From Streptomyces fulvoviolaceus (GTDB lineage Bacteria; Actinomycetota; Actinomycetes; Streptomycetales; Streptomycetaceae), in the NCBI RefSeq assembly GCF_000718165.1, contig NZ_JOEY01000006.1:62001-126000 (forward strand): a stretch of DNA of 64,000 nucleotides, in the 5' to 3' direction. The notes under the pieces are model-generated. The model had not been told where the DNA came from and did no database searches. It saw only the letters and a program-made list of their open reading frames with translations. Positions 1-8,401 of this stretch are shown in pieces (the first letter of the stretch is position 1; the number at the start of each line of letters is the position of its first letter). A program made the translations under genes and the position numbers.

Positions 1-41
1 GTTTAGCAGGTGACGCCTGCTCAACGAGGATGGAGCCCAGG

Positions 42-764
42 ATGACGGCCGTACTCATCGCCAACGAGCAGGCACTCCAGCGCGTCGGCCTCCGCATGCT
101 CCTGGCCGCCCAGCCCGACCTGACCGTCGTCGGCACAGCGGCGAACGCGGCCGAGGCGGTCCGCCTGAGCGCCGAACTCCGGCCCGACGTCGTCCTGTTG
201 GACAGCCGCGTCGGCGGCGCGGCCGGCCTGGACGCCATCCGCCGCATCGCACGACCCGACGACTTCGCCCGGGAGCAGGACGCGCACACCCCGCGCGTCC
301 TGCTCCTGACCACCACCGCCCTCGACGAGTACCCCTACGGCGCCCTGCACGCCGGAGCCTCCGGATTCCTCCCCGAGGACGCCACCCCCGACGAACTGGC
401 CACGGCCATCCATGTCGTGGCCGCCGGCGACGTCGTCATCTCGTCCGGACTGACCCGCGTACTCATCGATGCCGTCCGCACCCGGCGCCCCGCCGAGCGC
501 CCCGGGCGCAGAGACCGGCTGAGCACCCTCACCGAGCGCGAACGCGACGTACTCACCGCCATCGCCGCCGGCCGGTCCAACGCCGAGATCGCCGAAGGGC
601 TGTGCATCGCCCCGACCACCGTCAAGTCCCACGTCAGCAGCATCCTCACCAAGATCGGTGCCCGCGGCCGCGTCCACGCGGTGGTCTTCGCCTACGAGTC
701 CGGCCTGGTCCGACCGCCACACCACCCGACCGGCGTCGCCGTCCCCACGGCGGCGGCCGCCTGA
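42..764 (+). CDS. NarL/FixJ-family response regulator with atypical receiver
   Basis: 240 residues: an N-terminal receiver domain (about 1-120) and a C-terminal LuxR-type helix-turn-helix (LTERERDVL onward, about 167-230), so a DNA-binding transcription factor. I start at the ATG at 42 because GGAG sits six bases upstream; an in-frame ATG at 30 has poorer spacing. The phospho-acceptor Asp54 (VVLLDSR) is present. The usual acidic pair at positions 8-9 reads Asn-Glu (IANEQ), and the conserved Lys after GASGF is replaced (GFLPED, Glu112). Output may therefore not depend on phosphorylation. No histidine kinase is adjacent on this side; the upstream gene is outside the window. A small inverted repeat (AGCAGG/CCTGCT) lies at 5-21. 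Confidence 0.88.
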   Translation: MTAVLIANEQALQRVGLRMLLAAQPDLTVVGTAANAAEAVRLSAELRPDVVLLDSRVGGAAGLDAIRRIARPDDFAREQDAHTPRVLLLTTTALDEYPYGALHAGASGFLPEDATPDELATAIHVVAAGDVVISSGLTRVLIDAVRTRRPAERPGRRDRLSTLTERERDVLTAIAAGRSNAEIAEGLCIAPTTVKSHVSSILTKIGARGRVHAVVFAYESGLVRPPHHPTGVAVPTAAAA

Positions 765-1180
765 TCAACGGTTGGACACGGTCGCATCACCCGGGTGGAA
801 CCCGCGCGGGCCGCGATGTGAGGGTGAGGCGGCGGCCCCACGCACTGGTGGATCACCGACGGCACGAGCTCCCGGGACCGGACGGCCTTCACGACGACGG
901 GTTTCACATCGGACGGATCCTGATGATTTGCCGGTTCAATTCCTTGACATGAGGATCATCGCCGTGAGCCCGGCGGCGTTCTTCAACGTGTTCGTGCTCC
1001 TCCACCACCTCACGCATCCCCCGCCCCCCGAGTTCCTGATGCTCCGCAGGTGCAGAGTCGCCATCCGCGCCCACGCCGTCGGCGGCTCGGTCGAGCTGAT
1101 CGCGGGCATCGTCGCCTGCTTCGCCCCGGGCCCCACGGCGCCGGCGACGGTCACGGCGGTGTCGGCAGGGGACGCGGGGC
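765..1180. other. Intergenic stretch without a convincing gene
   Basis: About 400 bases between the response regulator and the EF-hand remnant. Open frames exist on both strands but their compositions look like GC-driven shadows. A plus-strand frame from 951 has one hydrophobic patch (VELIAGIVACF) that could be the decayed start of a membrane protein joined to the EF-hand remnant. I cannot assign anything. Confidence 0.4.
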
Positions 1181-1390
1181 GAGATCTCGTTCGGCACCTT
1201 CTGCCAGCGCTTCTACCGCGTCCACGGCATGCGCGAGCCCCTCGACCCCGGGCCGAACGGGAACGCCTCGTCCCCCGAGCATGCGGCCCGCGCCGTGTTC
1301 GACCGCCTCGACATCGACGGCAGCGGCACCGTCGACGCTTTCGAGCTGCGTCTGTTCCTGCTGGGGTGGGGGCTTACCCCGTGTAGCGCG
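1181..1390 (+). pseudogene. EF-hand protein remnant
   Basis: The plus-strand frame encodes a clear calcium-binding EF-hand loop, DIDGSGTVDAFE, preceded by EISFGTFCQRFYRVHG, a second EF-hand-like flank typical of small actinobacterial calmodulin-like proteins. There is no plausible start with a ribosome site. The frame has no stop after the loop and runs on into the antisense strand of tatA and then the LCP gene. I read it as the 3' end of a decayed EF-hand gene. An unrecognised frameshifted gene is the alternative. Confidence 0.5.
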
Positions 1391-1396
1391 CGGCGC

Positions 1397-1561
1397 TCAG
1401 CCGGCGTCGTCGTCCTTCATCGCCTTGGCCTCGCTCTTGAGGATGCGCATGGACCTGCCCAGCGCCCGAGCGGTGTCCGGGAGCTTCTTCGAGCCGAACA
1501 GCACGATGATGACGATCGCCACGATCAGCAGGTGCCAGGGTTCCAGTCCGTTGCGGAGCAT
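1397..1561 (-). CDS. tatA: Short TatA/E-type twin-arginine translocase subunit
   Basis: 54 residues: an N-terminal hydrophobic helix ([15 protein letters not shown]), the conserved FGSKKLPD hinge, then an amphipathic helix and an acidic tail (MKDDDAG). This is the TatA plan of membrane anchor, hinge and amphipathic helix, which forms the protein-conducting part of the Sec-independent exporter. It is shorter than usual housekeeping TatA, so it is probably a paralogue. The ATG at 1561 is preceded by GAGAGGGA. It is divergent from the LCP gene, and a 28-bp palindrome (1586-1613) sits in the shared promoter region. Confidence 0.85.
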   Translation of the reverse strand: MLRNGLEPWHLLIVAIVIIVLFGSKKLPDTARALGRSMRILKSEAKAMKDDDAG

Positions 1562-1585
1562 CCTGTCCGTCCCTCTCTTTCCAAC

Positions 1586-1613
1586 GGTTGCTACATTGCG
1601 CAACTGTACAACC
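1586..1613. promoter_or_regulatory. 28-bp palindrome, candidate ArsR-type operator (tatA/LCP)
   Basis: Imperfect palindrome centred on GCGC: the left half is GGTTGCTACATTGC and the right half is GCAACTGTACAACC. It lies between the divergent tatA and LCP starts. Read on the other strand it matches the sequence at 6165-6192 in 23 of 28 positions, including an 11-base identical core AGTTGCGCAAT. The second copy abuts an ArsR-family gene, so I infer that both bind that regulator. Confidence 0.6.
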
Positions 1614-1642
1614 AATGGGCGGGATCGGATGAGGGCGCACGC

Positions 1643-3154
1643 ATGACCATCAGCCACAAGGCACCCCCTTCGCGTCATCGGCGCAGGGAGGCCCGCAGGC
1701 GCCGTAAGCGCAGCCCGCTGCGGACGGCGCTGACCGTGGCGGTGGCCGTCGTGGTGCTCGGCACCGCGGGCCTGGGCTGGATCTACTTCAGGCTGAGCGG
1801 CAGCATCCACACCTTCGACGCGGGCGGCCTCTCCAAGGACCGCCCGGACGCCGCCAGTTCGAAGGGCGAGAACGTCCTGGTCATCGGCTCCGACTCACGG
1901 GCCGGCGGCAACAGCGCGCTGGGCGCGGGCGACAAGGGCGACATCGGCCGCTCGGACACCGCGTTCCTGCTGCACATATACGCCGACCACCGGCACGCCA
2001 TAGCGGTCTCCGTCCCCCGCGACACCCTGGTCACCATCCCGCCCTGCAAGCTCCCGGACGGCTCGTGGACCAGGACCCAGCCGAACACGATGTTCAACGC
2101 GGCCTACTCCGTCGGCGAGACCGCGAAGGGCAACCCCGCCTGTACCCAGAACACGGTCGAGAAGCTCACCGGACTGCGCGTCGATCACACCGTGGTCGTC
2201 GACTTCGAGGGCTTCGCGAGCCTGACCGAGGTGGTCGGCGGCGTGAAGGTGTGTCTGCCGCAGGACATCTACCAGGGGGACCTCGACCCCCACCGCACCA
2301 CGAAGGGCGAGCTGCTCTTCAGGAAGGGCGAACAGACCGTCTCCGGACAGAAGGCCCTGGACTACGTCCGTCTGCGGCACGGCATCGGCGACGGCTCCGA
2401 CATAGGCCGCATCAAGCGCCAACAGGCCTTCGTGGCCGGCCTGATCAAGAAGGTCAGGAGCGACGGGCTCACCCCGACCAGACTCCTGCCGCTGGCCGAG
2501 GCCGCCACCAAGTCGATGACCGTCGACCCCGGCCTCGGCACGGCCAACAAGCTGATGTCCTTCGCGATGTCGCTGAAGGACATCGACCTGCACAACACCA
2601 AGTTCGTCACCGTCCCTTGGCGCTACGACGGCTCCCGCGTCGCCGTCGTCGAACCGGACGCCTCCGCTCTCTGGGCCGCCCTCAAGGCCGACCGCACCAT
2701 CGACGGCAAGGACGCCAGCGGCAGGAAGAGCACGGCCATCGCCGCCGCGTCGCCGAGCGCCGACGAGCCGGTCTCCGGCGACGGCATCGAGGTCGCCGTC
2801 TACAACGGCACCACCACCGGCGGCCTCGCCTCCACCGCCGCGGCCGCCCTCACCGCGCACGGCTTCACCGTCACCGGAACGGCGAACGCCACCAGCCAGG
2901 ACCACACCATCACGCTCATCGAGTACGGCACGGGCCTCAAGTCCCGGGCCGAGAAGGTCGCCGAGCTCTTCCCCGGCGCCGAGCTGCAGCCCATCGACGG
3001 CGCGGCCGTCAACGTGGTCGTGGGCGAGTCCTACACCACGGACGGCGCCTCCGCCTCGACGGCACCGACCGCCGTCCCCACCTCGGTGGCGGACGACGCC
3101 CGCTCGGCGGACGAAAACCCGTGCTCCGACCTCACCTACGGATCGGGCGGCTAG
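1643..3154 (+). CDS. LytR-CpsA-Psr (LCP) family cell-wall glycopolymer transferase
   Basis: 503 residues. A very basic cytoplasmic N-terminus ([13 protein letters not shown]) leads into one transmembrane helix at about 28-49, then an extracellular LCP catalytic domain ([57 protein letters not shown]). A C-terminal LytR_C domain follows at about 375-465 ([13 protein letters not shown]). LCP enzymes move teichoic or arabinogalactan-type polymers from lipid carriers to peptidoglycan. The ATG at 1643 follows GAGGG; the open frame extends upstream only through the EF-hand remnant. Its stop overlaps the stop of the convergent ATPase gene in a shared CTAG. Confidence 0.92.
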   Translation: MTISHKAPPSRHRRREARRRRKRSPLRTALTVAVAVVVLGTAGLGWIYFRLSGSIHTFDAGGLSKDRPDAASSKGENVLVIGSDSRAGGNSALGAGDKGDIGRSDTAFLLHIYADHRHAIAVSVPRDTLVTIPPCKLPDGSWTRTQPNTMFNAAYSVGETAKGNPACTQNTVEKLTGLRVDHTVVVDFEGFASLTEVVGGVKVCLPQDIYQGDLDPHRTTKGELLFRKGEQTVSGQKALDYVRLRHGIGDGSDIGRIKRQQAFVAGLIKKVRSDGLTPTRLLPLAEAATKSMTVDPGLGTANKLMSFAMSLKDIDLHNTKFVTVPWRYDGSRVAVVEPDASALWAALKADRTIDGKDASGRKSTAIAAASPSADEPVSGDGIEVAVYNGTTTGGLASTAAAALTAHGFTVTGTANATSQDHTITLIEYGTGLKSRAEKVAELFPGAELQPIDGAAVNVVVGESYTTDGASASTAPTAVPTSVADDARSADENPCSDLTYGSGG

Positions 3155-5739
3155 CGGACCGATTCCCCCTCACGTGCCCTGACGGCCATCAACCCGCCCG
3201 CGTAGAGCGCCAGGACGGCGGCCAACAGCAGGTAGTAGAGCGGCGGCAGCGGCGTCAGGCCAAGGAGCGCGCCGAGGGGAGACAGCGGGAGCAGCAGTCC
3301 TACGGCGGTCAGCGCGGCCGCCGCCCAGCCGACCGGGCCCGGGACCCGCCCCTCGGCACGCCGGCGTCCGGCGCGCAGCAGGAACATCACCAGGGCCTGG
3401 GTGAGCAGGTTCTCGGTGAACCAGCCGGAGTGGAACACCGCCTGATCGTCCAGGGCGTCGGGCCCGTGCAGGGCGAGCGCGAGCACGCCGAAGGTGGCCA
3501 GGTCGGCCACCGCGTTGAGCAGACCGAAACCGGTGATGAAACGCAGCAGGTCACGGGGGCGCAGCAGGGTGGGGCGCCGAAGCGTCCGCGGGGGCTGCCG
3601 GTCGTAGGCGAAGGCGAGTTGGGCGGCGTCGAAGCACAGGTTCTGCGCCAGCACCTGGGCCGGGAGCATCGGCAGGAACGGCAGGAGCAGCCCGGCGGCG
3701 AGCATCGCGATCACGTTGCCCAGGTTGGAGGACAAAGTGACGCGCAGATACGTCGCGATGTTGCCGCCGGAGTGCCGGCCGGCCGTGACGGCGTGGTCGA
3801 TCGCGGTGAGGTCCTTCTCGGCCAGCACCACATCCGCTCGCTCCCGTACGACGGCCACCGCGTCGCGCGGGGCGATGCCGACGTCGGCGACGCGCAGGGC
3901 GGGCAGGTCGTTGACGCCGTCGCCGAGGAAGCCGACGGTGTGCCCGCCGGCGCGCAGGGCGGCGGCGATCCGGGCCTTGTGCTCGGGGGCGCACCGGGCG
4001 AAGACCGTGGTGCGGGCGGCGGCTTCGGCGAGTTCGGTGTCGTCGAGTCGGTCGATGCGGCCGGCGGTGAGCACGCCGTTCCGGGGCACGGCGATGTCCA
4101 GGTCGTGGCAGACACGGACCGCGGTACCCGGGTGGTCGCCGGTGAGGACCTTGACGGTGACGCCTTGGCCGGCGAGGGCCTTGAGGGCATCGGCGGCCGT
4201 GGGCGCGAGGGCGTCCGTGAAGGTGACGAAGCCCCGGAAGGTCAGGCCGTGTTCGTCGGCCGGTGTGTAGTCGCGCAGGCGGGCGGGGCATTCGGCGACG
4301 GCGACCGCCAGTACACGCAGGCCGTCGTCCGCCTGTTCGGCGGCGCGGGCCAGCAGGCGTGCGCGCTCCTCTCCCGCGAGTGCGCACCGCTCCAGAACCG
4401 TCTCGGCGGCTCCCTTGACGACCAGGGTGTGCGAGCCCAGCCGGCCTGGCGTGCGGACGACGGCGGTGGCGAGACGCCGTACCGGGTCGAAGGGAAGGGC
4501 CGCCACACCGTCGTACGACATGAGCTCGTCCTCGTCGGCCGCGTCCAGGAGCGCCTCGTCGAGGGCGTCCGGCGCGGGCAGGTCGGCGAGTTGGAGGCTC
4601 CACCAGGCGTGTGCCGCGGCCCAGCGCAGCACCTCCGGGTCCTCCCGGCCGTCCGGGCCGAGGGCGCGGTCGAGGACCGGCCGGTCCTGGGTGAGCGTGC
4701 CGGTCTTGTCCAGGCAGAGCACGTCGACGGCGCCGAGGTCGTGCAGCGCGGGCAGCCGTCTGACGATCACCCCGTGGGTGCGGGCCAGCTGCACCGCGCC
4801 GCGCGCCAGGCAGGTGGTGACGATGACCGGCAGCATCTCGGGGGTGAGCCCGACGGCCACCGCGACGGCGAACGGCAGCGTCTCCAGGCCGCGGTCGCGC
4901 AGGGCGGCGTTGGCCATGAGGACCAGCGGCGGGGTCAGCAGCATGAACCGGATGAGGATCCAGGAGACGCCGTGCACCGACCGGTCGAAGGCGCTCGCCT
5001 CCCGCCGGGCGTCCGACCGGCCGTGGGCGGCGGCGAACCGGGTGCGCGCACCGGTCGCGACGACCACGGCGGTGGCGCTCCCGGAGGCGACACCGCTGCC
5101 CTGGAAACAGAGTTGGGGCGGGTCGAAGCCTCCTGCCCGGGCTGTGGCCGCCGCCTCCTTCGCCACGGGGGCCGACTCGCCGGTGAGCGCGGCCTGCTGC
5201 ACGGTCAGCCCACGTGCCCGCAGCAGCCGTACATCTGCCGGAACCAGGTCGCCCGGTCCCAGGCGGATCACGTCGCCGGGCACCAGGTCGTCCACGGGGA
5301 TCTCGCGGGCCTGCGGCGGCGCGTCCCGCTCGGTGCGGCGCAGGACCGTGGCGGTGCCGGCGACCAGGCCGCGCAGGCCGGCCATGGACCGGTCGGCCCG
5401 GTGCTCCCCCGAGGCCCGCAGCGCACAACTCACCGCGACCAGCAGGAGGATCACGCAGGCGGTTCCCCAGGAGGCCACGGCGGCCGACACCAGCCCGAGA
5501 CACAGCAGTACGGCGGTGAACGGATCGCGCAGACCGCGTACGACCAGTCGTGGCCAGGAGACTTCGCGGTGCGCCGGAAGGGTGTTCACGCCGAAGCGGG
5601 CCAGGCGCTCGTCCGCCTCGTCCTCGGTCAGACCGCGCGGGCCGCTGTCGAGCCGCCGCAGGGTCTGCAGCACCGTCGGGACAGTTGGATCGGCAGCTGC
5701 CGGGAGGGCGGTCACCGAGTCCTCGGCAGTGTCAGACAC
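3151..5739 (-). CDS. P-type ATPase, MgtA-like (P-IIIB) magnesium/cation transporter
   Basis: 862 residues from a GTG start. The cation ATPase N-domain lies at about 20-75, the actuator motif TGES at 186-189, the phosphorylation motif DKTGT starts at Asp344, and the hinge motif GDGVND follows near 615. The membrane motif GLTPEMLPVIVTTCLARGAV is the MgtA/MgtB signature, so Mg2+ uptake is the family expectation, although ions cannot be read directly from sequence. The start codon lies inside the end of the ArsR gene (8-bp overlap), implying translational coupling and metal- or stress-responsive control. This ArsR pairing is unusual for MgtA, which is normally under PhoP/Q or leader-RNA control in enterics. 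Confidence 0.9.
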   Translation of the reverse strand: MSDTAEDSVTALPAAADPTVPTVLQTLRRLDSGPRGLTEDEADERLARFGVNTLPAHREVSWPRLVVRGLRDPFTAVLLCLGLVSAAVASWGTACVILLLVAVSCALRASGEHRADRSMAGLRGLVAGTATVLRRTERDAPPQAREIPVDDLVPGDVIRLGPGDLVPADVRLLRARGLTVQQAALTGESAPVAKEAAATARAGGFDPPQLCFQGSGVASGSATAVVVATGARTRFAAAHGRSDARREASAFDRSVHGVSWILIRFMLLTPPLVLMANAALRDRGLETLPFAVAVAVGLTPEMLPVIVTTCLARGAVQLARTHGVIVRRLPALHDLGAVDVLCLDKTGTLTQDRPVLDRALGPDGREDPEVLRWAAAHAWWSLQLADLPAPDALDEALLDAADEDELMSYDGVAALPFDPVRRLATAVVRTPGRLGSHTLVVKGAAETVLERCALAGEERARLLARAAEQADDGLRVLAVAVAECPARLRDYTPADEHGLTFRGFVTFTDALAPTAADALKALAGQGVTVKVLTGDHPGTAVRVCHDLDIAVPRNGVLTAGRIDRLDDTELAEAAARTTVFARCAPEHKARIAAALRAGGHTVGFLGDGVNDLPALRVADVGIAPRDAVAVVRERADVVLAEKDLTAIDHAVTAGRHSGGNIATYLRVTLSSNLGNVIAMLAAGLLLPFLPMLPAQVLAQNLCFDAAQLAFAYDRQPPRTLRRPTLLRPRDLLRFITGFGLLNAVADLATFGVLALALHGPDALDDQAVFHSGWFTENLLTQALVMFLLRAGRRRAEGRVPGPVGWAAAALTAVGLLLPLSPLGALLGLTPLPPLYYLLLAAVLALYAGGLMAVRAREGESVR

Positions 5740-6094
5740 CGGTCCCGCGCAGTCGGCGCACCGGTGCGGACGTCTCCTCGGCGCGGGCGGCCAGCTGGCC
5801 GAGCATCACGCGCACCACGGTCACGATGTCGGGGTCGTCGACGAAGTACACCTGGCGTCGCCCCTCCCGGCGGGCGCGGACGAGGCCGGCGAGCTTCAGT
5901 TTCGTCAGGTGCTGGCTGACCGCGGGCAGGGCCCCGCCCACCCGCTCCGCGAGATGGGTGACGTCGCTCTCGCCCTGGGCCAACGCCCACATGATGTGCA
6001 GCCGCGCGGACGAGGCCAGCAGTCCGAAGGCCGCGGCGGCATCCGCCAGCACCTCGGCGGACGGGTCCTCGAAGCCACCGATGTCCGCTGCCAC
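5732..6094 (-). CDS. ArsR/SmtB-family transcriptional regulator
   Basis: 120 residues with a winged helix-turn-helix: LASSARLHIMWAL, VTHLAERVGGALPAVSQHLTKLKLAGLV and the wing RREGRRQVYFV. The GTG start has an excellent GGGAGAGGG site. It is the first gene of a two-gene operon with the MgtA-like ATPase. No cysteine-rich metal site is seen; the alpha-5 DPDIVTVVRVMLGQL segment has an Asp-rich start, so the sensed ligand is unclear. The palindrome at 6165-6192 lies just upstream, between this gene and the divergent GlsB-like gene, and is the likely autoregulatory operator. Confidence 0.9.
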   Translation of the reverse strand: MAADIGGFEDPSAEVLADAAAAFGLLASSARLHIMWALAQGESDVTHLAERVGGALPAVSQHLTKLKLAGLVRARREGRRQVYFVDDPDIVTVVRVMLGQLAARAEETSAPVRRLRGTGV

Positions 6095-6164
6095 AGCCCT
6101 CTCCCGCTTCCGCCCTGCTCCTTCACACCGCCCGCCAGTCTAGGCGCCTGCCCTCACCATAAGC

Positions 6165-6192
6165 GGTTATAGAGTTGCGCAATCGAGCAATC
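6165..6192. promoter_or_regulatory. 28-bp palindrome, candidate ArsR operator (arsR/glsB-like)
   Basis: Halves GGTTATAGAGTTGC and GCAATCGAGCAATC centred on GCGC. It is 71 bases upstream of the ArsR start and 22 bases upstream of the divergent GlsB-like start, so it could control both. It is a 23/28 match to the reverse strand of 1586-1613. Confidence 0.6.
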
Positions 6193-6214
6193 AACATCTC
6201 TGGAGGACAACACC

Positions 6215-6481
6215 GTGGGCATCATCGGCTGGATCATCCTCGGCCTGCTCGCCGGAGTCATAGCCAAGACCCTGCTTCCCGGACGCGACCCGGGCGGCTT
6301 CCTCGGCACCACCCTGATCGGCGTCGCGGGCGCCTTCCTCGGCGGCTGGATCTCCGCCCGCTTCCTCGACCGCCCGGTGGAGAAGCACTTCTTCGATCTC
6401 TACACCTGGGGCGCGGCGATCGGCGGCTCCCTCGTCCTCCTCGTCGCCTACCGCCTGCTGTTCGGGAACTCCCGCAAGTGA
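6215..6481 (+). CDS. GlsB/YeaQ/YmgE-family small membrane protein
   Basis: 88 residues with three hydrophobic segments: GWIILGLLAGVIAK, TLIGVAGAFLGGW and WGAAIGGSLVLLVAYRLL. The glycine-rich GGFLGTTLIGVAGAFLGGW pattern is diagnostic of the transglycosylase-associated/GlsB stress family. The GTG start at 6215 follows TGGAGGA. The family is linked to envelope or general stress, but its molecular role is unknown. The promoter overlaps the candidate ArsR operator, suggesting co-regulation with the ATPase. Confidence 0.88.
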   Translation: MGIIGWIILGLLAGVIAKTLLPGRDPGGFLGTTLIGVAGAFLGGWISARFLDRPVEKHFFDLYTWGAAIGGSLVLLVAYRLLFGNSRK

Positions 6482-6512
6482 ACCGGGTGTCCGGGGAAGC
6501 CGGGGTCGCGAG

Positions 6513-8291
6513 TCAGCGGGGGCGGGCTGCCAGCAAGGCGATGTCGTCCTCGGCCGGGCCGATGTCGAGTTGGGCCAGGATGCCGTCGAGGAGTGTGTCG
6601 AGGGTGTCCCGGGGATCGAGGCTGAGCCGGGTCAGTCGTGCGAGTGAGGCGTCGATGTCCTCGCCCCGGCGCTCGACGAGACCGTCGGTGTAGAGCAGCA
6701 GGACGGCGCCCGGCAGGCCGGGGCGGGTGAGGGCGGCGCACTGGCCGAGGCCGGTGCCGAGGGGTGGTCCGGCGGGGACGGGGATGATCTCGACGCGGCC
6801 CTGCGGGGTCAGCCGGGCCGGCGGCAGGTGTCCGGCGTTCGCGTAGGTGACGGTGCCGGTGTCCGGGTCGCCGAGGGCGAGCAGGCAGGTCGTCACCCGG
6901 TCGAAGCCGGACTCGGCGACCATCCGGTCGGCATAGGTGAGCATCTCGGCCGGCGTGATGTCCGATGCGGCCAGGGCACGCAGCATCGAGCGGTAGTGGC
7001 TCATCGCCACCGCGGCCTCCACTCCGTGTCCCATGACGTCGCCGATGACCAGCAGGTTGCGGCCCCCGGCCAGGGCGAAGGAGTCGAACCAGTCGCCGCC
7101 GACCAGGGTGCGGTCGTTCGCGGGGAGATAGCGTGAGGCGGTCTCCAGGTCGGGGTGCGGGATGGACGGCTCGCTCAGCAGGGCCAGTTGCAGTTCCAGG
7201 GCCATGGTGTGCTCGCGGCCGTAGTGGAGGGCGCGCTCGATGGCGCGGGCCGCGCGGGCCGCGAGCTCCAGCGCGACCGTGACGTCCTCGCGGGTGAAGG
7301 CGGGCGACGGGCCGCAGCGGACCAGCGAGAGGGTGCCCAGCGGCCCGGACCCGGTTGTCAGGGGCACCACGAGGGTGGAGTGGATTCCGGCGGCGCGGCA
7401 GAGAGCGGCTCGCCCGGCGGACGTCGCCGCGCCGAGCACCTGGTCCTCCGTGCCCGCCTGCCACAGCCAGGGACGGCCCCCGTCCAGGAGCCGACGCAGC
7501 CGGGAGTCGGGGTCGCCCACCTCCGCAGCGGCCGGATCGGCCAGGTCGCGCAGGTGGCCCGCCAGGCTTGCCGGTCCGCGGCAGGCGGCCCTGCGCGGGC
7601 GTGTTCCGGTGGACAGCCGACGTCGGCGGCGGTCCAGGGGCTCCGCCGCCACCAGGTCCACGCAGGCGGCGTCGGCGAGCCCCGGCACCGTGAAGTCGGC
7701 GAGTTCCGCGCAGGTGGTGCCGATGTCGAGGGTCGTGCCGATCCTGGAGGTGGCGGTGTCGAGCAGGGCCACGCGATGGTGCGCGCGCTCCAGCTCGTAC
7801 AGGTACTGGCGCGGCTCGGTGATCTCCAGCCCGATGCCGACCACGCCGACCGGCTCGCCGTGTTCGTCCGTCAGGCGGTGGTAGGTGATCTGCCACTCCC
7901 TGCGCACGTACGGGGACCTGGCCGGGGTGCTGCCGGTGACGAGGAGTTCGCGGGGGCGTCCGTCGCGCAGTACCTGACGCAGGACCTCGTCGGGGCGGTC
8001 GATGCCGGGCAGGACCTCCGCGATCGTGCGCCCCGGGTACGCCTCGGCGGACAGGCCGTCCGTGCGGGCCATGTGCGGATTGACGTACACGTACCGCAAT
8101 GCGGTGTCGAGGACCGCCACCCCGGCAGCGGTGCCGTCCAGGATCCGGCGCAGCAGCCGGTACTCCCGGCCGAGTGGGGACGAGGCGACGGCCGCGCCCG
8201 CCGCCGCGAGGAGCACCTCGGCGTCCACGGAGATCGAAGGCTCCCGCATTTCCTTAGGTATCCGTGGTGATTCGTCATCCATCGGCGTCAT
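6513..8291 (-). CDS. PAS-GAF-SpoIIE PP2C-type serine phosphatase
   Basis: 592 residues. A PAS domain (about 45-170; YRLLRRILDGTAAGVAVLD) is followed by a GAF domain (about 180-350) and a C-terminal SpoIIE phosphatase domain (about 370-590). Metal-binding motifs are present: GGDWFDSF, VIGDVMGHGVEAA and AEDDIALL. Such proteins sense signals and dephosphorylate anti-sigma antagonists; Streptomyces encodes dozens. No kinase or anti-sigma gene is adjacent. The start is uncertain: ATGs at 8291 and 8282 lack a good ribosome site, and a third at codon 15 follows AAGGAA too closely. Confidence 0.88.
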   Translation of the reverse strand: MTPMDDESPRIPKEMREPSISVDAEVLLAAAGAAVASSPLGREYRLLRRILDGTAAGVAVLDTALRYVYVNPHMARTDGLSAEAYPGRTIAEVLPGIDRPDEVLRQVLRDGRPRELLVTGSTPARSPYVRREWQITYHRLTDEHGEPVGVVGIGLEITEPRQYLYELERAHHRVALLDTATSRIGTTLDIGTTCAELADFTVPGLADAACVDLVAAEPLDRRRRRLSTGTRPRRAACRGPASLAGHLRDLADPAAAEVGDPDSRLRRLLDGGRPWLWQAGTEDQVLGAATSAGRAALCRAAGIHSTLVVPLTTGSGPLGTLSLVRCGPSPAFTREDVTVALELAARAARAIERALHYGREHTMALELQLALLSEPSIPHPDLETASRYLPANDRTLVGGDWFDSFALAGGRNLLVIGDVMGHGVEAAVAMSHYRSMLRALAASDITPAEMLTYADRMVAESGFDRVTTCLLALGDPDTGTVTYANAGHLPPARLTPQGRVEIIPVPAGPPLGTGLGQCAALTRPGLPGAVLLLYTDGLVERRGEDIDASLARLTRLSLDPRDTLDTLLDGILAQLDIGPAEDDIALLAARPR

Positions 8292-8401
8292 GGCGTGTGC
8301 TTGGTGTCGGTGTCGTATGTGAGTACGTGGATCGAATGTGTGACCTTCCGCGGGGAGTGTCGTTGATCGGATGACAGCATCGCGGACGGGAGGGGGTATC
8401 G

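Noticed and set aside
945..975. TTGACA at 946-951 as a promoter
   Set aside because: No matching -10 element at 16-18 bases and no gene with a ribosome site follows.
2065..5919. Very long plus-strand open frame opposite the P-type ATPase
   Set aside because: Arg/His/Gly-rich composition without any domain, antisense to a clear ATPase gene; it is a GC-bias artefact.
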